Shown: positions 22,101-34,313 of the stretch, in pieces
How the letters are laid out: each line of letters begins with the position of its first letter
Position numbering within the stretch: position 1 is the stretch's first letter
Assembly (NCBI GenBank): GCA_026419775.2
Contig: JAOPGA020000708.1
Location: 24,664 to 88,663 of the forward strand
Source: Acrasis kona
Taxonomy: Eukaryota > Heterolobosea > Eutetramitea > Acrasida > Acrasidae
Length of the DNA: 64,000 bases
Direction: 5' to 3'
Made by a program: the position numbers and the translations under genes
The notes under the pieces: generated by a model
What the model was told of the DNA's origin: nothing
The model's database searches: none
The model's input: the letters and a program-made list of their open reading frames with translations, nothing else

Positions 22101-25100
22101 AATGTTGTACATGAAGGGGGCAAAGATCATGATGAACATGATGAACAAGTGGAACATGTTGTATTGGAATCCAATATCGGTGAAGAGAGTGGATACTTCC
22201 AAGAACAAGAGAAGCGCTGCGATGAAAAAGTTTGTGGTCTTGTAAGTGGAATATAGGTCCAGAATGTTCTTGTGCGCGATGGCATCATAGATGGCATCAC
22301 CAGCGTCAACGCCATACCGACTAGTAGTCTTCGCTGCAGTCTTTTTGATTCCGGAGGCATTATTTCTATATAGATGCAGATCAGAGATATCTCCCTCCTC
22401 TTCATTCTCTTGATCCACGTCGTCATCATCTTGTTCGTCTTGGTCATCATCGACGAGATCCAAATACACATCATCTTGATCATCAATTTCTTGTCCTTGA
22501 TCAAGGTAATTAGCAGAGAGAGCATAATGGAAATAAAAGGCAATGTTTCCAATTTGGAATATTTCATAAATAATCATAAAGAGGAATGATTTAATGTAGT
22601 TGTAGGTGCCCATGATGATGCCATCTTCATGAAGGATTTGGAACAATCCATGCAAATCTATAAACACAAAGAATGTAATCAAGGAGATGCAAACCATTTG
22701 ATGACGAGAATCAACCATCATGCTGTCCATGACTGGACCCAACAAGGGCGCTTCTTCATCAAAGGTTATGATTTGAAGAATGTTCATCAACAGCATGATC
22801 AAATTGCGTAAAAAGTATAAAATAACGGTGACAATTAAAACATTGATGCATGAGAAGCTCTTGTTTAGAATTCTAAAACAAAACAAGAGCTTTTCGGACA
22901 TGGTGAAGCGATAACTCTTCATGATCCAATCAGCATACCTGCTGCATGCAAATTGAGCGCTACCTGATGATATGACCCTCATTGCCTTGGTGCTCAACAA
23001 CATGCAAACATCAGTGGCCTTTGATAGTTCAAAATACTCAATGTGTTTGGTGATACCTCCCCTTAGAATGGTATCGACGCCGCTGAACAAATCCTCACAA
23101 GAATAACTAAGCTTTGAAGTGCCAATTGCAAACATCATCCATTGTCCACGAATGAAATCAGGCGTTCCAAAGAACATTCTATTGTTGATAAACTGTTGTG
23201 CCCTCAAGTACATGGTGGACATGATGCGATGATGAATGGCTGCAGCAAAAGAAGTATTGCTCCAATCCTTCATGTAGGATTGACTAGGGCAACTAATGAT
23301 TTGTAGTTTGTTGTCACGATCAAATTCGTGCATTACATTCGGAATGAATAAACTTTGACACAGAGTCATGTCTTGGTCGACATCTGCAACCGAACAAACA
23401 CTTCCATCAAAGAATTGAGACATGAAGGCCAAATTACCTGCTCTGTCATTATTGGATACATTTGTATAGATTCCGTGATTCTTTATTCTACACATGACGT
23501 TCATGCCATCAATATCCTTACGCCACTGCTGTAGTACGCTAGAATAGGTTAGATGATTGTATTCCTCATCCTCACCATCATCAACATTTGGCTGTTCGCC
23601 ATTCTTTGTAATATCAAAGTCATATTCTTGATCAAAATCATCGTCATCTGGGAATAAACTGTGACTGATGCTTGGTCTACTTCTAAGAGCAGCAATCAAA
23701 TCTTGATTATTTCTAACACCATCAGTGTTACTCACGCCACCACTCATGCTCTTCGTTTCGTAATTAGTGGAGTGGGATTGAATATAAGCAAGCTTTAACA
23801 CACCATACTCATCTTGTTTACATAGTTTGATTAGACCAGAAGTATATTCTTCGTAGGCCAATTTATTCTTCTTTTTTAATTCATTACTCAGAGAATCATG
23901 ATTCGTTCTCTTGTCCCACAACCTCTCATCGTACAATTGAGATCCAATTACGAATGAGAATTTGGCCTTTATGAAATCTAATCTTTGTTTTTCGTCTAGT
24001 TCTGGCTTTTGTACCTGTAATAACAAATCAATGGCCTGAGCAATCTTCAAGAAACCTCTTGTGGTCTTGTGTATGGAGCGATATCGACTGGATGCCCATG
24101 CGCAGATGCGTTCTTTGATGTAATCAGAGGTCATGTGTCTTCTTATTTGATGCCCAGAGATATCGATACCCGCTAATACTTTGCTTTCAATATAGTCGAT
24201 TGCGTTTCTGAGACGACTGCCTACAGGGAATTCCTTATCCTTCCAATTGTGCCAGCTGTTTTGATGTTTGATGATTAATTCGCGCAAAAAGCTGTGCTTC
24301 AGTGTTGGTGGGCTTTACTATTTCCTTCCATGTATATGTAATTCTATCCTGCACAACAGGGGTCATCACAACCAACCTCTTCATATCCAATACACCATTC
24401 AGACCAAATGGAACATTATCGTACCACAAACTGTTCATAAACGTATACAATTGATAACAAACAGTGTTATTGGATGGTTTCAAGGTGATATCTGGTCTCT
24501 TTAGTATCACAAATTGTGGATTTGCATCTTGTAGAGGAGAATTGTTGTGGCTAGAGTCGGAGTTACTCTCGCTACTATCGGAACCACCATCTTTCAATAC
24601 ATAGGACATTCTCAATTTCTCCTCTTTGGAGAGATGATAGTTTTGGTAAAAATCCTCTAGTATGGCATTCCAGATCAAAGCCCAGCACCACTCAAGACGT
24701 CTACGCTGATCCAACGTAGAGTCATTAACAGCATTGCTATCGCACATAATCTTTCTTCTAAAGTGCAGATACATTGTATCAGGGTCCTCAAAGTAGTATT
24801 GGAACTTTCTCCAACTGGAAATTTTGTTGGGACCATTGTAAAGCGTAGATAAGAGACCAGCAACAGCACTCAATCCATTGAATACAACTGGAGTGAGAAT
24901 ATAAAACATTGTAATGGACACGATAAATATGGTGCTCATCATGAAGCATACCATGATCATTTTTATTACTTCATACGGTATGGTGTAATTAAAGTCTTGT
25001 TGATCGCTGAATGAATAAGACAGGATATTATCTCCAAAATATGACACAAAGAACTGTGAAAAACTAGTGCCAGAGTTCAGAACTGTTGCCAGTAGCATGG

Positions 25101-26899
25101 AATACCCACAAGCTATGACTAGCATGTACAATGCCGTCACAAACACCAAACTCACAATGGCTTTGATGCTGAACAGTCTCTTGAATCCAGATGAAAACCA
25201 ATGATGTGCTTTGTTCGATAATCCTGGTCTGGGTTGGTCTTCTCTTGAGGGTATGATGTTCTTGTATGGATTTTTTGAACTGGTTTGTTTGGTTCTCCTC
25301 ATGCACATGAGTTTGAATAAAAAGTGAATAATAATCACCAAGGCGAATATTATAGTTGTAATGTAGAAGGGATATTTAAAAAGATCCCATGTCTTGAGTA
25401 TTGTGGCCATGTATGATAAAACAGAAAGGTAGATGCAAACACTGTAAACGTAGTGGAAGTGATCGAATCTCATGATAACAGTTGTATATCCTGAAATACC
25501 GACAAATCCTCCCGAACGATCAAAGTACGTTTTCCATTGCTTTGCAAAGTTGGACTTTTGTTTGGTGATTTCTGGTTGTTCACTTTTCGTTACAAAAAAT
25601 TGAAAATCCGTGCTTCGTTGATTGGATTATCCGAAGGAGGTCGGGATAATTTTCGTTCATTTGGAATACTCGTGGGAAGCTAGGCTCACCATCACCATTC
25701 AAGTAACATTCGACAAAACCAGAAGTCCAGCACAAATCATTCAAATCGTCCCAATCGAAAAATTCTTCGGTTCTAAGATTATTGTCCTTATCGTAAAGTA
25801 ATTCCATCAATTTGAACAAGAAATGAGATTCCTGCTTAATCAAACCGCCAACCGATGAGTTTCTACCCAATACTTTTATCGGACTACTTTCGTTCTGCCT
25901 TGGCGCATCTTTGGTCTCATCTTGTGGTTCTATCTGACCGACGTGAATTTTGTTGTTTCTGGGAGTCAAAGACTCAGGAGGGCTTTCAACGTTTTCAATA
26001 AATAGTGGGAAATCTAATTGTGGAGAAATGCTTTCTGCCTCATTAGGTCTTCTAGTCGATGGACTAATATCAATCTTTATGTTGTTGTCTGCAGAGTAAA
26101 CTTTACTCAAATCAAAGCTGTCCTCGTCTGCAAAGAACTCATTCAAATCTCCCACCCTCGACAACCTTCTATCGCGGTCGTCCGATAACATCTCGTCTTC
26201 TGGCGTCAAGCGTGGAGATCGAGGTGAATCTAGAGATCCTACTCTTGCTGCAGTAGCGGTCGTATAGTTTGTATCCGTATCGAACATGTCTATTGGAGAG
26301 AAGGACATTCTCTTCGTAGATATCGGTTTAATTAGTTGAGGGTCGCTAATTTGTCTGATGCTTCTATCTTCTTCGGCTTTGTTTTCTTCAGCATTTTCTG
26401 CTAATACTTCTACATTTGTTTTTTGGTTTACTTTGAGTAGCCTTGATAATCTAGATCCCTTGTCCTTTGGCTTGGTCTCGCTTCTTACGTAAATGTGACT
26501 GTGAATTTTGGCTAGGTGGAAGAAGAGTAGACAGACATTGGATTGACTCCTCAAAATGTCAATGGAACCAAATACCATGAACATTAAAAGTAGAGTTTTG
26601 ATTTTCATTTGTATTGTGAGATCTTGATCGCAGAATGTGTTGTGCTGATTAGATTTCTCGCACCATTCATAATATGGCTTCATGGTGTTCATAAAAGCAG
26701 CTTCAATAGCCGTAGTTGTGTGCTGTTGAATATCGACCTCGTCATTGGTATCTTGATAAAAGTCTAAAATGAGGAGTTTAACATGACTCCTTGCCTTCCA
26801 ATCAATGTCTTTTTCAAATTTCCATTCCCTTGTGTCTATGGAGTTGACAAAAGCTTTTATAGACTCCTGCTTTTCTCGGAGTCCGATGCCACCCTGCAT
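19158..26899 (-). CDS. (1,3)-beta-glucan synthase (callose synthase/FKS, GT48), frame broken twice
   Basis: About 2,560 residues in three abutting frames: 26899-25600, about 25593-24291, about 24285-19158. The first part has the FKS1 dom1 region (LLLMFMVFGSIDILRSQSN, EFFDWDDLNDLCW); next come the first membrane cluster and IWNAILEDFYQNYHLSKEEKL. The third frame has the catalytic core (GNLAFMSQ, DQDMTLCQS, FGTPDFIRGQWMM, KLSYSCEDLFSGVDTILRGG) and the second membrane cluster. Family-conserved sequence runs straight through both breaks, so this is one gene. Deleting one T at 25594-25599 and one at 24286-24290 would unite it; no intron fits the second. GT48 makes callose from UDP-glucose at the plasma membrane. 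A 750-residue disordered and helical cytosolic tail after the last membrane cluster is unusual. Possible cyst- or spore-wall role. Confidence 0.82.
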
Positions 26900-27327
26900 A
26901 AACCTTAGCTGTTTGTCAGTTATTGAAGAATTTGGTTGTAAAAAATCCCGCTTATTTTATAGAGCATTGTAAGAGAAATGGCCGCTTTGTTGTTCACATC
27001 ACGAATATGGCAGCGGTCACAAAAAACATGCTCATTTTTAAAAATGAAGATCATTTATACTCAAGGGGTATTATCCGTTCTATTTTCGTTCTTCAATTTA
27101 TCTAGCAAGCAGACGTATAGTATATAATACACAAAAACAGCGTTAAGAAGGTAATCAATTGTCACTCTATGACGAAACAAACACTTATAATAAGGGAAAC
27201 TAGTTGAGGTTCAACCTTAAATTTTATCAGTAAAAACGCTTTATTGTAGTTAAGCCAATACAATCAGTAGAATGACACTAAATAGCTGAATCAAATTCAT
27301 AACTTTGTTACATAATTCCCACATTAG
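26900..27327. other. intergenic stretch upstream of glucan synthase
   Basis: AT-rich sequence after the glucan synthase start (minus strand). A 60-codon plus-strand ORF at 26923-27105 shows no family features. Another short ATG-initiated frame at 27170 is quickly closed. It presumably contains the glucan synthase promoter; no repeat or RNA gene seen. Confidence 0.4.
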
Positions 27328-27549
27328 AATTTATTTGCTATCGAGTATAGTAGATGGAGCACCAGTTGTGAAAGAATCTTCACAATAACGCCTAAAGACA
27401 AGAATTGCACTATTGTAGGTATGCGACACTTATCCTTACATTTCTAATCGAAAAAAACTAAAGAAGACGCGTTAATAGTAACCTCGCCTGAATCTGAGGA
27501 AGATGACAACAACGACTTGATTATGGTATCACCTATTCAAGAGAAGTAG
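27328..27549 (+). CDS. possible 3' exons of a small unknown gene
   Basis: Two exon-like segments, 27328..27418 and 27464..27549, join in phase across a 45-nt GT-AG interval. The predicted end is acidic (ALIVTSPESEEDDNND ... SPIQEK stop). The first segment follows a good acceptor (cacattag). No ATG-bearing 5' exon or polyadenylation signal was found, and the end overlaps the minus-strand candidate by about 13 bp, so at most one of the two may be real in this form. Confidence 0.25.
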
Positions 27550-28104
27550 TCCAATACGTTGAGGTCAGAACTTTCATCAAAAACCTACTATAAACAAACG
27601 ACTTATTTGTTTTTACAAATTTTAACTGAGTGGCTTTCCCAACAATACCTTCAATGCATCTCTTTGTTCTTGGTTGTTGAATCATAGTAGTACAGCCACT
27701 ATGTATGCGCCTGTAATAATTGTTTAATTGTTGTCCGTTTTCCGTTGTCATTGTGTAAGGCAGTGTCACCTGCTTTAAACATGTGAGAAGATCTGACATT
27801 AGCGTAATTCCACCCACAGGAACAACGTTGAAATACTTAACCCAATGTTTTGGCAAATTGAGCAGTTCGCAGCTGCCTTCTTTGCCGGGTATGAACTGTA
27901 ATGGTTATCGCGAGACACTACTCAGAGGGTTATTAGTGACGCGGCAAGACGGAGTATAATTCCATCTTCCAACAATCAAAGGTTGAGTGTTACCGATGAA
28001 AAGCAATTCTGCGCCTTCATTGGCCCAATCGACAGTTCTAATGTGTTTTTACTCTAATCTGTTTCTTACCCGGGATTATTACCTATTGCGAAGGCCCTTG
28101 ATAC
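27537..28104 (-). CDS. possible spliced gene of unknown function, 5' end unresolved
   Basis: Four segments keep one frame through plausible introns: 28070..28104, 27941..28037, 27617..27895, 27537..27584 (introns 32, 45 and 32 nt). The conceptual protein (at least 152 residues) reads like real coding sequence (TVDWANEGAELLFIGNTQP, LPKHWVKYFNVVPVGG, closing VFDESSDLNVLDYFS) but I recognise no family. The donor after 27941 is GTCACT, which is weak. The 5' exon would have to lie in the short divergent region before the copine gene at 28219. Confidence 0.4.
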
Positions 28105-28218
28105 CTAATGACTTTGAACATTCGTAATATGTATGATAAAGTCGCCATTAATGGTACGTGTTATTGTGTTAAACCCAACTGAAAGATTACTATAATTCTT
28201 CACAATCCTTTGTAAGAA

Positions 28219-29859
28219 ATGGGTGATTCCATCCGGCTTCTAATACACGTGGAATGTACAGACCTAACCAATTCAGACCTTCTTGCCAAACTATGTCCCC
28301 AAGCTATACTCTATACAGAAGATGTTGTGCTGAATCAGTGGGTTGAACTGGGACGCACAGAAATTATACAATACATCGACAATCCCAACCACAACCCGAA
28401 GTTTCAACAACCCATAAGACTTGATTGCAAGTTTGAGAGTAAGACTCCTTTAGAAGAGAATCGCTAACCATTCTTTTTAGAGCAGCAAAATCTGAAGCTT
28501 GCAATAATAGACGTGACGGACCACAGTTGTGATATTGTCAGAAACCAAAAATTTCTTGGCGAAACTCACTATACCTTAAAAGAACTAATAGATAACACAA
28601 GCAAGTCCAAGATTTTACGTTCACTGAAACACCCACTCGGGGGTGGTGAGAGAAGAGGAAACACGGTTATCTACGTCCATGAGGTAGAAAACAGTGCAGA
28701 CGTGGTATATTTGGATTTGGGGGCAATAAATTTGGACTCTAAAGACGAGGTTTTATTCATTGACAACACGCTACCGTTTCTTATTCTGTCTCGTCTAGAA
28801 AGAGATGGCACAGCAAGCCCCATTTATACCTCGGAGACGAACAAGGGAGTACAAAGTGTAAACTTCAAACCTATCCAAGTTAGCATGCAAAAATTGTGCC
28901 TTGGGGATAGGTCTAAGAAATTCCGCATCGATTGTTACGCGTACAAAAAGACATTATTACACGAACTAATAGGAGGACTCGAGACGTGCATAGATACTTT
29001 ACAAAAAAACGCATTTGCAGCGAGTAGCTTATACCCTCTTATCAACGACCAATTAAAGGCCACAAATGGAAGCGACTACAAGAGCAGCGGATCGCTCCGC
29101 GTAAACAACATCATGATTGAAAAAAAATCCTCATTTTTGGATTACATTATTGGAGGAAGACTTTTAACGGTTTGTGTTGGCATTGACTTTTCAAATAAAG
29201 CACACAACTCTGCTCTTCATTCCCTTCGCTCCGAATCCGTTTATACAAAAGTCTTACACCAAGTAAAAAACTCAATTGACTGCTATACAGATCACAAATG
29301 TATGGCTTATGGCTTTGGTGCTCAACTTCCTAACCATGAAAAAAGTAGCCAGTGTTTCCCGCTCAGCTATGACCTCAAATTGAGAGATGTTGAGGACATG
29401 TGTAGTGCATACGTAAAGACATTGACTAGTATCAAACTGGGCGATCCTTGTAACTATTCTTCAGTGGTGGCAACCTTTGGTAGCTATGCGTCTAGTGTAT
29501 CGAATGGTTATTGTGTCTTGGTTTTGATTACAATCGGAGTTTGTGATGATTACGAGGATTTGGTGCGAGTGATACATGAATTGAAGAATATCCCGCTATA
29601 TATTAGCATTGTTAACGTGGGCGAGATTAATACAAGGCTCTTGGAACTCTCCAACCAATTCAAAAATGTAAAAGTTATTACATATGAAGATGATTGCCAT
29701 ACGGCGCTAGAGGATATTCCTACTGAATTTTTGAGGTTTGTGAATAAAAATAATATTATGCCTGATGTTGTGGCCCAAGAAAGTGAATCAGAGTTGTATG
29801 AGACTTTCTCAACATTCCGGCCTACATCAAAGAAGATGGAGCTTCCTTATACACAATAA
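28219..29859 (+). CDS. copine (C2-C2-vWA calcium/phospholipid-binding protein)
   Basis: Exons 28219..28438 and 28481..29859, 42-nt intron, 532 residues. Copines bind membranes in a Ca2+-dependent way through two C2 domains and recruit partners by a vWA/copine domain. Seen here: C2A (about 1-115, with WVELGRTEI and NPNHNPKF), C2B (about 125-245) and copine domain (about 255-500) with SFLDYIIGGRLLTVCVGIDFS, YGFGAQLPN and FPLS. The DxSxS-like metal site of the vWA is IDFSNKA here, which lacks the second Ser, so metal binding may be weak. Several C2 loop Asp residues are also missing. Divergent from the unresolved gene upstream. Confidence 0.85.
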
Positions 29860-29926
29860 AAGTTCCTTCTCAATATAATGTTGTTGTAATTGGTTCTATT
29901 TATGGACAAATAGAAGGCGAGAAGAT

Positions 29927-31404
29927 ATGTTTCGAAACATGAAATGGATGAATTTATCAAGCATGCCCAAGGGAAAGATACTGCTTAGTGCTGGCGTTGT
30001 TGCAGCATCCTCTCTTTTTGCAGCTCACCAATATGATATGTGGGCAAACCATAACACGACACAGATCTTGCGGTATGGAGACGATAGCATCATGAATGGT
30101 ATATTATCAAGGTGTAGTACGCTTACATCTGAACCCTTTACACCAAACTTCTTTTTATCAAATCTCCACGCGCAGACTGTATTCAATGCACTCTTTCGAC
30201 AATCGGTTGATGATAACACGCTTCCAATTACCAGGAAATGTTATACTTTTAAAGACGGCACAAGCGTGTACCTTGATTGGATTGAGGCCATCGACGAACA
30301 AGATAGAATAAACATAAAGCCTCGCGCGACGTTATTTATTGTACCTGGCGTAGTTAGTGGTACGGACGGAGTGGGCGTCAAGCACATTGTGGTTAGGGCC
30401 ATCAAATGTGGTTATAGATGTGTTGTATTTAATTATTTATCAGAAGATGAGCTCCACAAGAATCACAAGTGTATCATTCCGGGAGGCACGTGTCGCACAA
30501 AAGATTTTACTACTGTGATAAAGAGCGTCAAAAGAGACATTGGGAATGATTGTCCGCTGATTGCTGTTGGAATCTCCTTAGGAGCAAACATTCTGGCCAA
30601 CTATTTAGGGAGCGTGGTTGGCAAAGGCTGTCCACCGGTCGACAATCCCCTGCCACTTCTTTACGACGGCGACGTTCCTCAAGATGTCGTAATACACGAC
30701 GTGGATGAAGAACAAGTATTAGCAAAAGCAAAGCAACCAGACCACAAAGTGAATGATTTTTCAAGTGCAATATTAATTGCTAATCCATACAGATTGGCCC
30801 TCGCTACAAGGAACTTGCACAAATCTAAGGTGCACAGGACGCTTTATGATAATACTTTTATCCCTCGAAGAAAACAACTTTTCGCAAAAAATGTTGACGT
30901 CCTCCTACCAATGTACATGGAACGCAGAGGCATCAGTGATGTGGAAGCTGCAAGAAAGGAACTTTTGGAGAAAATATGGTCCTGCGAAACTACAAGAGAA
31001 ATGGATCGTGATCTGACAATGCCGCTGCATGAGAGGAACTTTAACGTCAAGTACAAGAATGTAGATGAATTCTATGAAACTGAAAGTTGCGAAAATTGTA
31101 TTGATAAAATACAGATTCCCACCATCTGCGTCAATGGTAAGTTTATTATTTTATTCATGTTGACAATGTGTAAGCAACGGACGACCCGATATCTCCCTCA
31201 GAGGTCATACCATCTATTTTTGAGAAAGTGATTGAGTCGAAAAATCCAAACGTGGTTTTTGTTGTGACAAAGAAAGGTGGACATAGTGGCTGGGTGGATG
31301 GTATTTTACCATACTGGGGTCCCACTTGGATTGAGAGGTCTGTGATTCAGTGTCTGGATGCAATGATGGTTGTTAACGGGAATAAAAATAAATCTTTGGC
31401 ATAA
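29927..31404 (+). CDS. alpha/beta hydrolase, ABHD1/ABHD3 (YheT/EMB8) family
   Basis: Exons 29927..31136 and 31175..31404, 38-nt intron, 479 residues. The second exon restores the catalytic end. N-terminal membrane anchor about residues 19-36, then the family lead-in FLSNLHAQTVFNALF. Catalytic triad: Ser in GISLGAN (about residue 222), Asp in ATDDPISP and His in GGHSGWVDG, the last two in exon 2. The family includes phospholipid lipases (ABHD3), yeast Eht1/Eeb1 ethyl-ester synthases and bacterial YheT. An acidic insert (about 245-270) lies in the cap region. Substrate unknown; membrane lipid or acyl ester is likely. Confidence 0.85.
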
Positions 31405-31525
31405 TTAACCACTTGTTGATACCGTATTAGTTTACACTTCCAACACTCAGAGTTGTGGAGAATTCCACCCTATCAACATTGATGGTTTACTAGTTTGTTT
31501 GTAAACCCTCAAACATTCGAAACAC

Positions 31526-33248
31526 ATGAACGTCAGACAGATATTGTACGCAGTTAAAAACATAATACAAAAGTTTATTTATTATGCGCTTAAACATCCT
31601 ATTGGACTGCGCTTCACTTCAATATCTTTGTCTGTAATATCATTCATCATCTGCAGCACCATTGGAATAGAGCCCAAGGAGGCTGGATTTGTTTTAGGAG
31701 TAACAGTTGGAGTTGCTATATTATGGATTACAAACACAATACCGATGGCCGTTACAGCACTCATTCCAGTGTTTGCATTCCCATTGCTGGGCGTTATGAG
31801 TGGATCTGCTGCGGCAAAATCATACATTAACACAACGTCAATGATATTTATTGGAGGTTTTATGATGGCCCTTGCAATGGAGAGGTGGCTTCTGCATCAA
31901 CGTGTTGCCCTTAAAATTCTGATACTAACCAAAAAGATTACACGCCTACCTTTGATTTTGTTAGGATTCATGGCGACCAGTTATTTGCTGAGCATGTGGC
32001 TGTCTAATACCGCAACTGCGCTAATCATGTGTCCGAATGCAGGTGCGGTCGTGCGACGTCTTCGAAATTTAATTTTGAATGATAAGGAGGAGTTAGATCA
32101 AGAGGAGTCAGAGAGAAGAAGTAAGGCAATACACAGGCTTGAAGTGGCAATATTTTTGGGAATAGCCTATTCGTGCAACATTGGTGGCATTGCAACTCTA
32201 GTCGGCACCCCTGGAAATTTGATTTTTGTTGAACAATATGAAATTATATTCGGCAAGAAGTATTCTTCGCCATCTTCTCTGCAATGGTTTGGTTTGGGCA
32301 TTCCAATTTCTCTTTTATTTATTGTTTTCTTATACTTTTACTTTTTGTTATACATCCGTTCAACCATTAATATTATGAGAGATTTTACCAAACAAAAATG
32401 TGGCGGCGTTAGTCTTGAAAGTGTCACATCATCCGCAGTCGACGGCGACAGTGCAGACGACGATCATGTTTTGCAAGATATTCCAAATTCGTCTCAACCA
32501 GTTGACTTGGGAATGACCGTCTTCCAAACAGAATATAATCAAATGGGACCCATACTTTACGAAGAAGTTGTAATTGTTGTTTTGTTTTCACTGATGGTGG
32601 TGTTGTGGATGACCAGGCAATTCTGGCAACTGATTCCAATCTTTAAAACAAAGTACATTGACGATGGTACGGTTGCTATCATGGTTGCTGTGTTGCTGTT
32701 TCTGATTCCAAGTAAAAACAAACCTCCCACAGATGATCAGGATCAAAGTGGTAGCATCATGAGCTGGCAGACAATGAAAGGTTTCCCCTGGGATATCATT
32801 TTGATCTTTGGGGGTGGATTTATAATTTCAAATGGCTTTCAAGACAGTACATTAACACAATTGATTGCTAAAAAAATTAGTTGCCCTGAGTGGCTCCCCA
32901 CTTATTATAGTTATGCTTGCGATAAATACTGCTGTTACTTTTATTACGGAAGTGTGCAGTAACATGGCTACAATTTCAATCTTTTTACCAATCTTGTCAT
33001 CCTTTGCAATTGCGCTGCAAGTACATCCTCTATACTTGTTGATTCCAGCGACAATTTGCTCCTCTTACGCTTTCATGTTCCCAATATCAACGGGACCTAA
33101 TATGATTGCGTTCAAGGCATCTGGTAATATGAAGATTACAGAGATGATGGGGACTGGGTTTATTCTTAATCTAGTTGGAATAACAATAACTACTCTTCTT
33201 TCCTATTTTTTGATGCCTCTTATTTATGATATACAAATAATAAATTGA
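31526..33248 (+). CDS. SLC13/DASS-type sodium-dicarboxylate (or sulfate) symporter, frame broken once
   Basis: About 573 residues over two frames meeting at the A7 run 32870-32876. Family marks: IPMAVTALIPVF, the first SNT-like motif LSNTATALIMCPNA, GGIATLVGTPGNLIF, PWDIILIFGGGFI, and in the second frame FITEVCSNMATISIFLPIL with STGPNMIAF. DASS carriers import succinate, citrate or sulfate with Na+ using two re-entrant SNT hairpins; the second is SNM here. Removing one A gives FQDSTLTQLIAKKLVALSG, which fits the family pattern. The alternative is a 34-nt GT-AG intron 32847-32880, which fits the local intron size but deletes a usually conserved helix. About 11 membrane helices, acidic loop about residues 300-330. 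Confidence 0.8.
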
Positions 33249-33332
33249 ATATTCCCTTCAGTTCAGGCGTAAATGTTGTAATTCTAGCCAACTGGATGTT
33301 CCCTCGAACACTGGACACAAATTGAAAAAGAC

Positions 33333-34217
33333 ATGGACCAACTCTCTGAGTACAGGCGGATGCAAATGGAGCGCAAACGCTTACATTCACAAATAACATC
33401 AAACGAACAAAATATAACGCCAAGCGCCTCAACAACGCCATCCGCAAGTTTGAAACTTCGGTCGATAGAAGATGAAGTCGAGTCGAGAAGAAAACTGGCA
33501 GAACACGTAATGAGTAGTCCATCTGAGAAAGTTATGTATAAAAAAAAGCTCGCCGAAGAGGAGCAGAATAAAATCAAAGAGGAAAGGAACTTGAAACAAC
33601 AAGAAATATCTCGACTGAGATCAGAAATGGGGAAAACACATAAGACCAGAATGCAAGTGGCTGATGACGAAGTCAATAAAAACATTGTACCGACAACAGG
33701 CAAACCATGTACTATACAAATCCGATTGCTTGATGGTGTGACATTCAAAACTTCGGAATTTACAACACAAGACAAACTGAGCGACATTTGCGACTGCATA
33801 TTCGCTCACTCCAAAGAAATAGGTGCTTTCGACGAGTACAATAATGGCATAAATCTAATCACATCATTCCCAAGAAGAAAATTTACTAACGAATCGATGG
33901 AGGCCACAACATTAGAACAGGCTGGTCTATTCCCATCAGGGACCGTCAACGTCGAAAGGGACACGGAGAATAATAATGGTTACAAAATAAAACAACAAGT
34001 ATTTATAGATCCCAGAAGACTAGAAGCAGTTGCTTCGTGGCGTTTGAAGGGAGATTCCTTTGAGGAGAAGGAAAGATTCAAAAATAAGCTAAGAGATGAG
34101 GAAATAAGTAGGAAGGAGAAGGAGAAGATTGAAAAAAAGAACGAACTTAAGAGGTTGAGGATGCAATTAGAGGAAGACAAAAAACTTAGAATGGAAAGAA
34201 ATAAAAGAACGTATTAA
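33333..34217 (+). CDS. UBX-domain protein (p97/VCP cofactor)
   Basis: 294 residues, single exon. Charged helical N-terminus (1-110), UBX domain (about 120-208) with TIQIRLLDGVTF, the p97-binding loop SFPRRKF and the closing LEQAGLFPSGTVNVE, then a highly charged helix to the end (EEKERFKNKLRDEEISRKEKEK). UBX proteins dock on the N-domain of the p97/Cdc48 ATPase and deliver ubiquitylated cargo. No UBA domain is visible, so it belongs to the non-UBA group. It starts about 84 bp after the transporter stop. Confidence 0.82.
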   Translation: MDQLSEYRRMQMERKRLHSQITSNEQNITPSASTTPSASLKLRSIEDEVESRRKLAEHVMSSPSEKVMYKKKLAEEEQNKIKEERNLKQQEISRLRSEMGKTHKTRMQVADDEVNKNIVPTTGKPCTIQIRLLDGVTFKTSEFTTQDKLSDICDCIFAHSKEIGAFDEYNNGINLITSFPRRKFTNESMEATTLEQAGLFPSGTVNVERDTENNNGYKIKQQVFIDPRRLEAVASWRLKGDSFEEKERFKNKLRDEEISRKEKEKIEKKNELKRLRMQLEEDKKLRMERNKRTY

Positions 34218-34313
34218 ACTTCATTTTGATGAAAATTAGTGCCATATTGAGGCATGTCATTCTTGTTTGAACCTTCCATGTACATTTCTTTTACAATATT
34301 CTTGACAACGCAG

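Noticed and set aside
25555-25669. 115-nt intron to repair the first glucan synthase break
   Set aside because: It satisfies GT-AG and frame but is three times the local intron size and removes sequence that reads as coding; the T6 slip is simpler.
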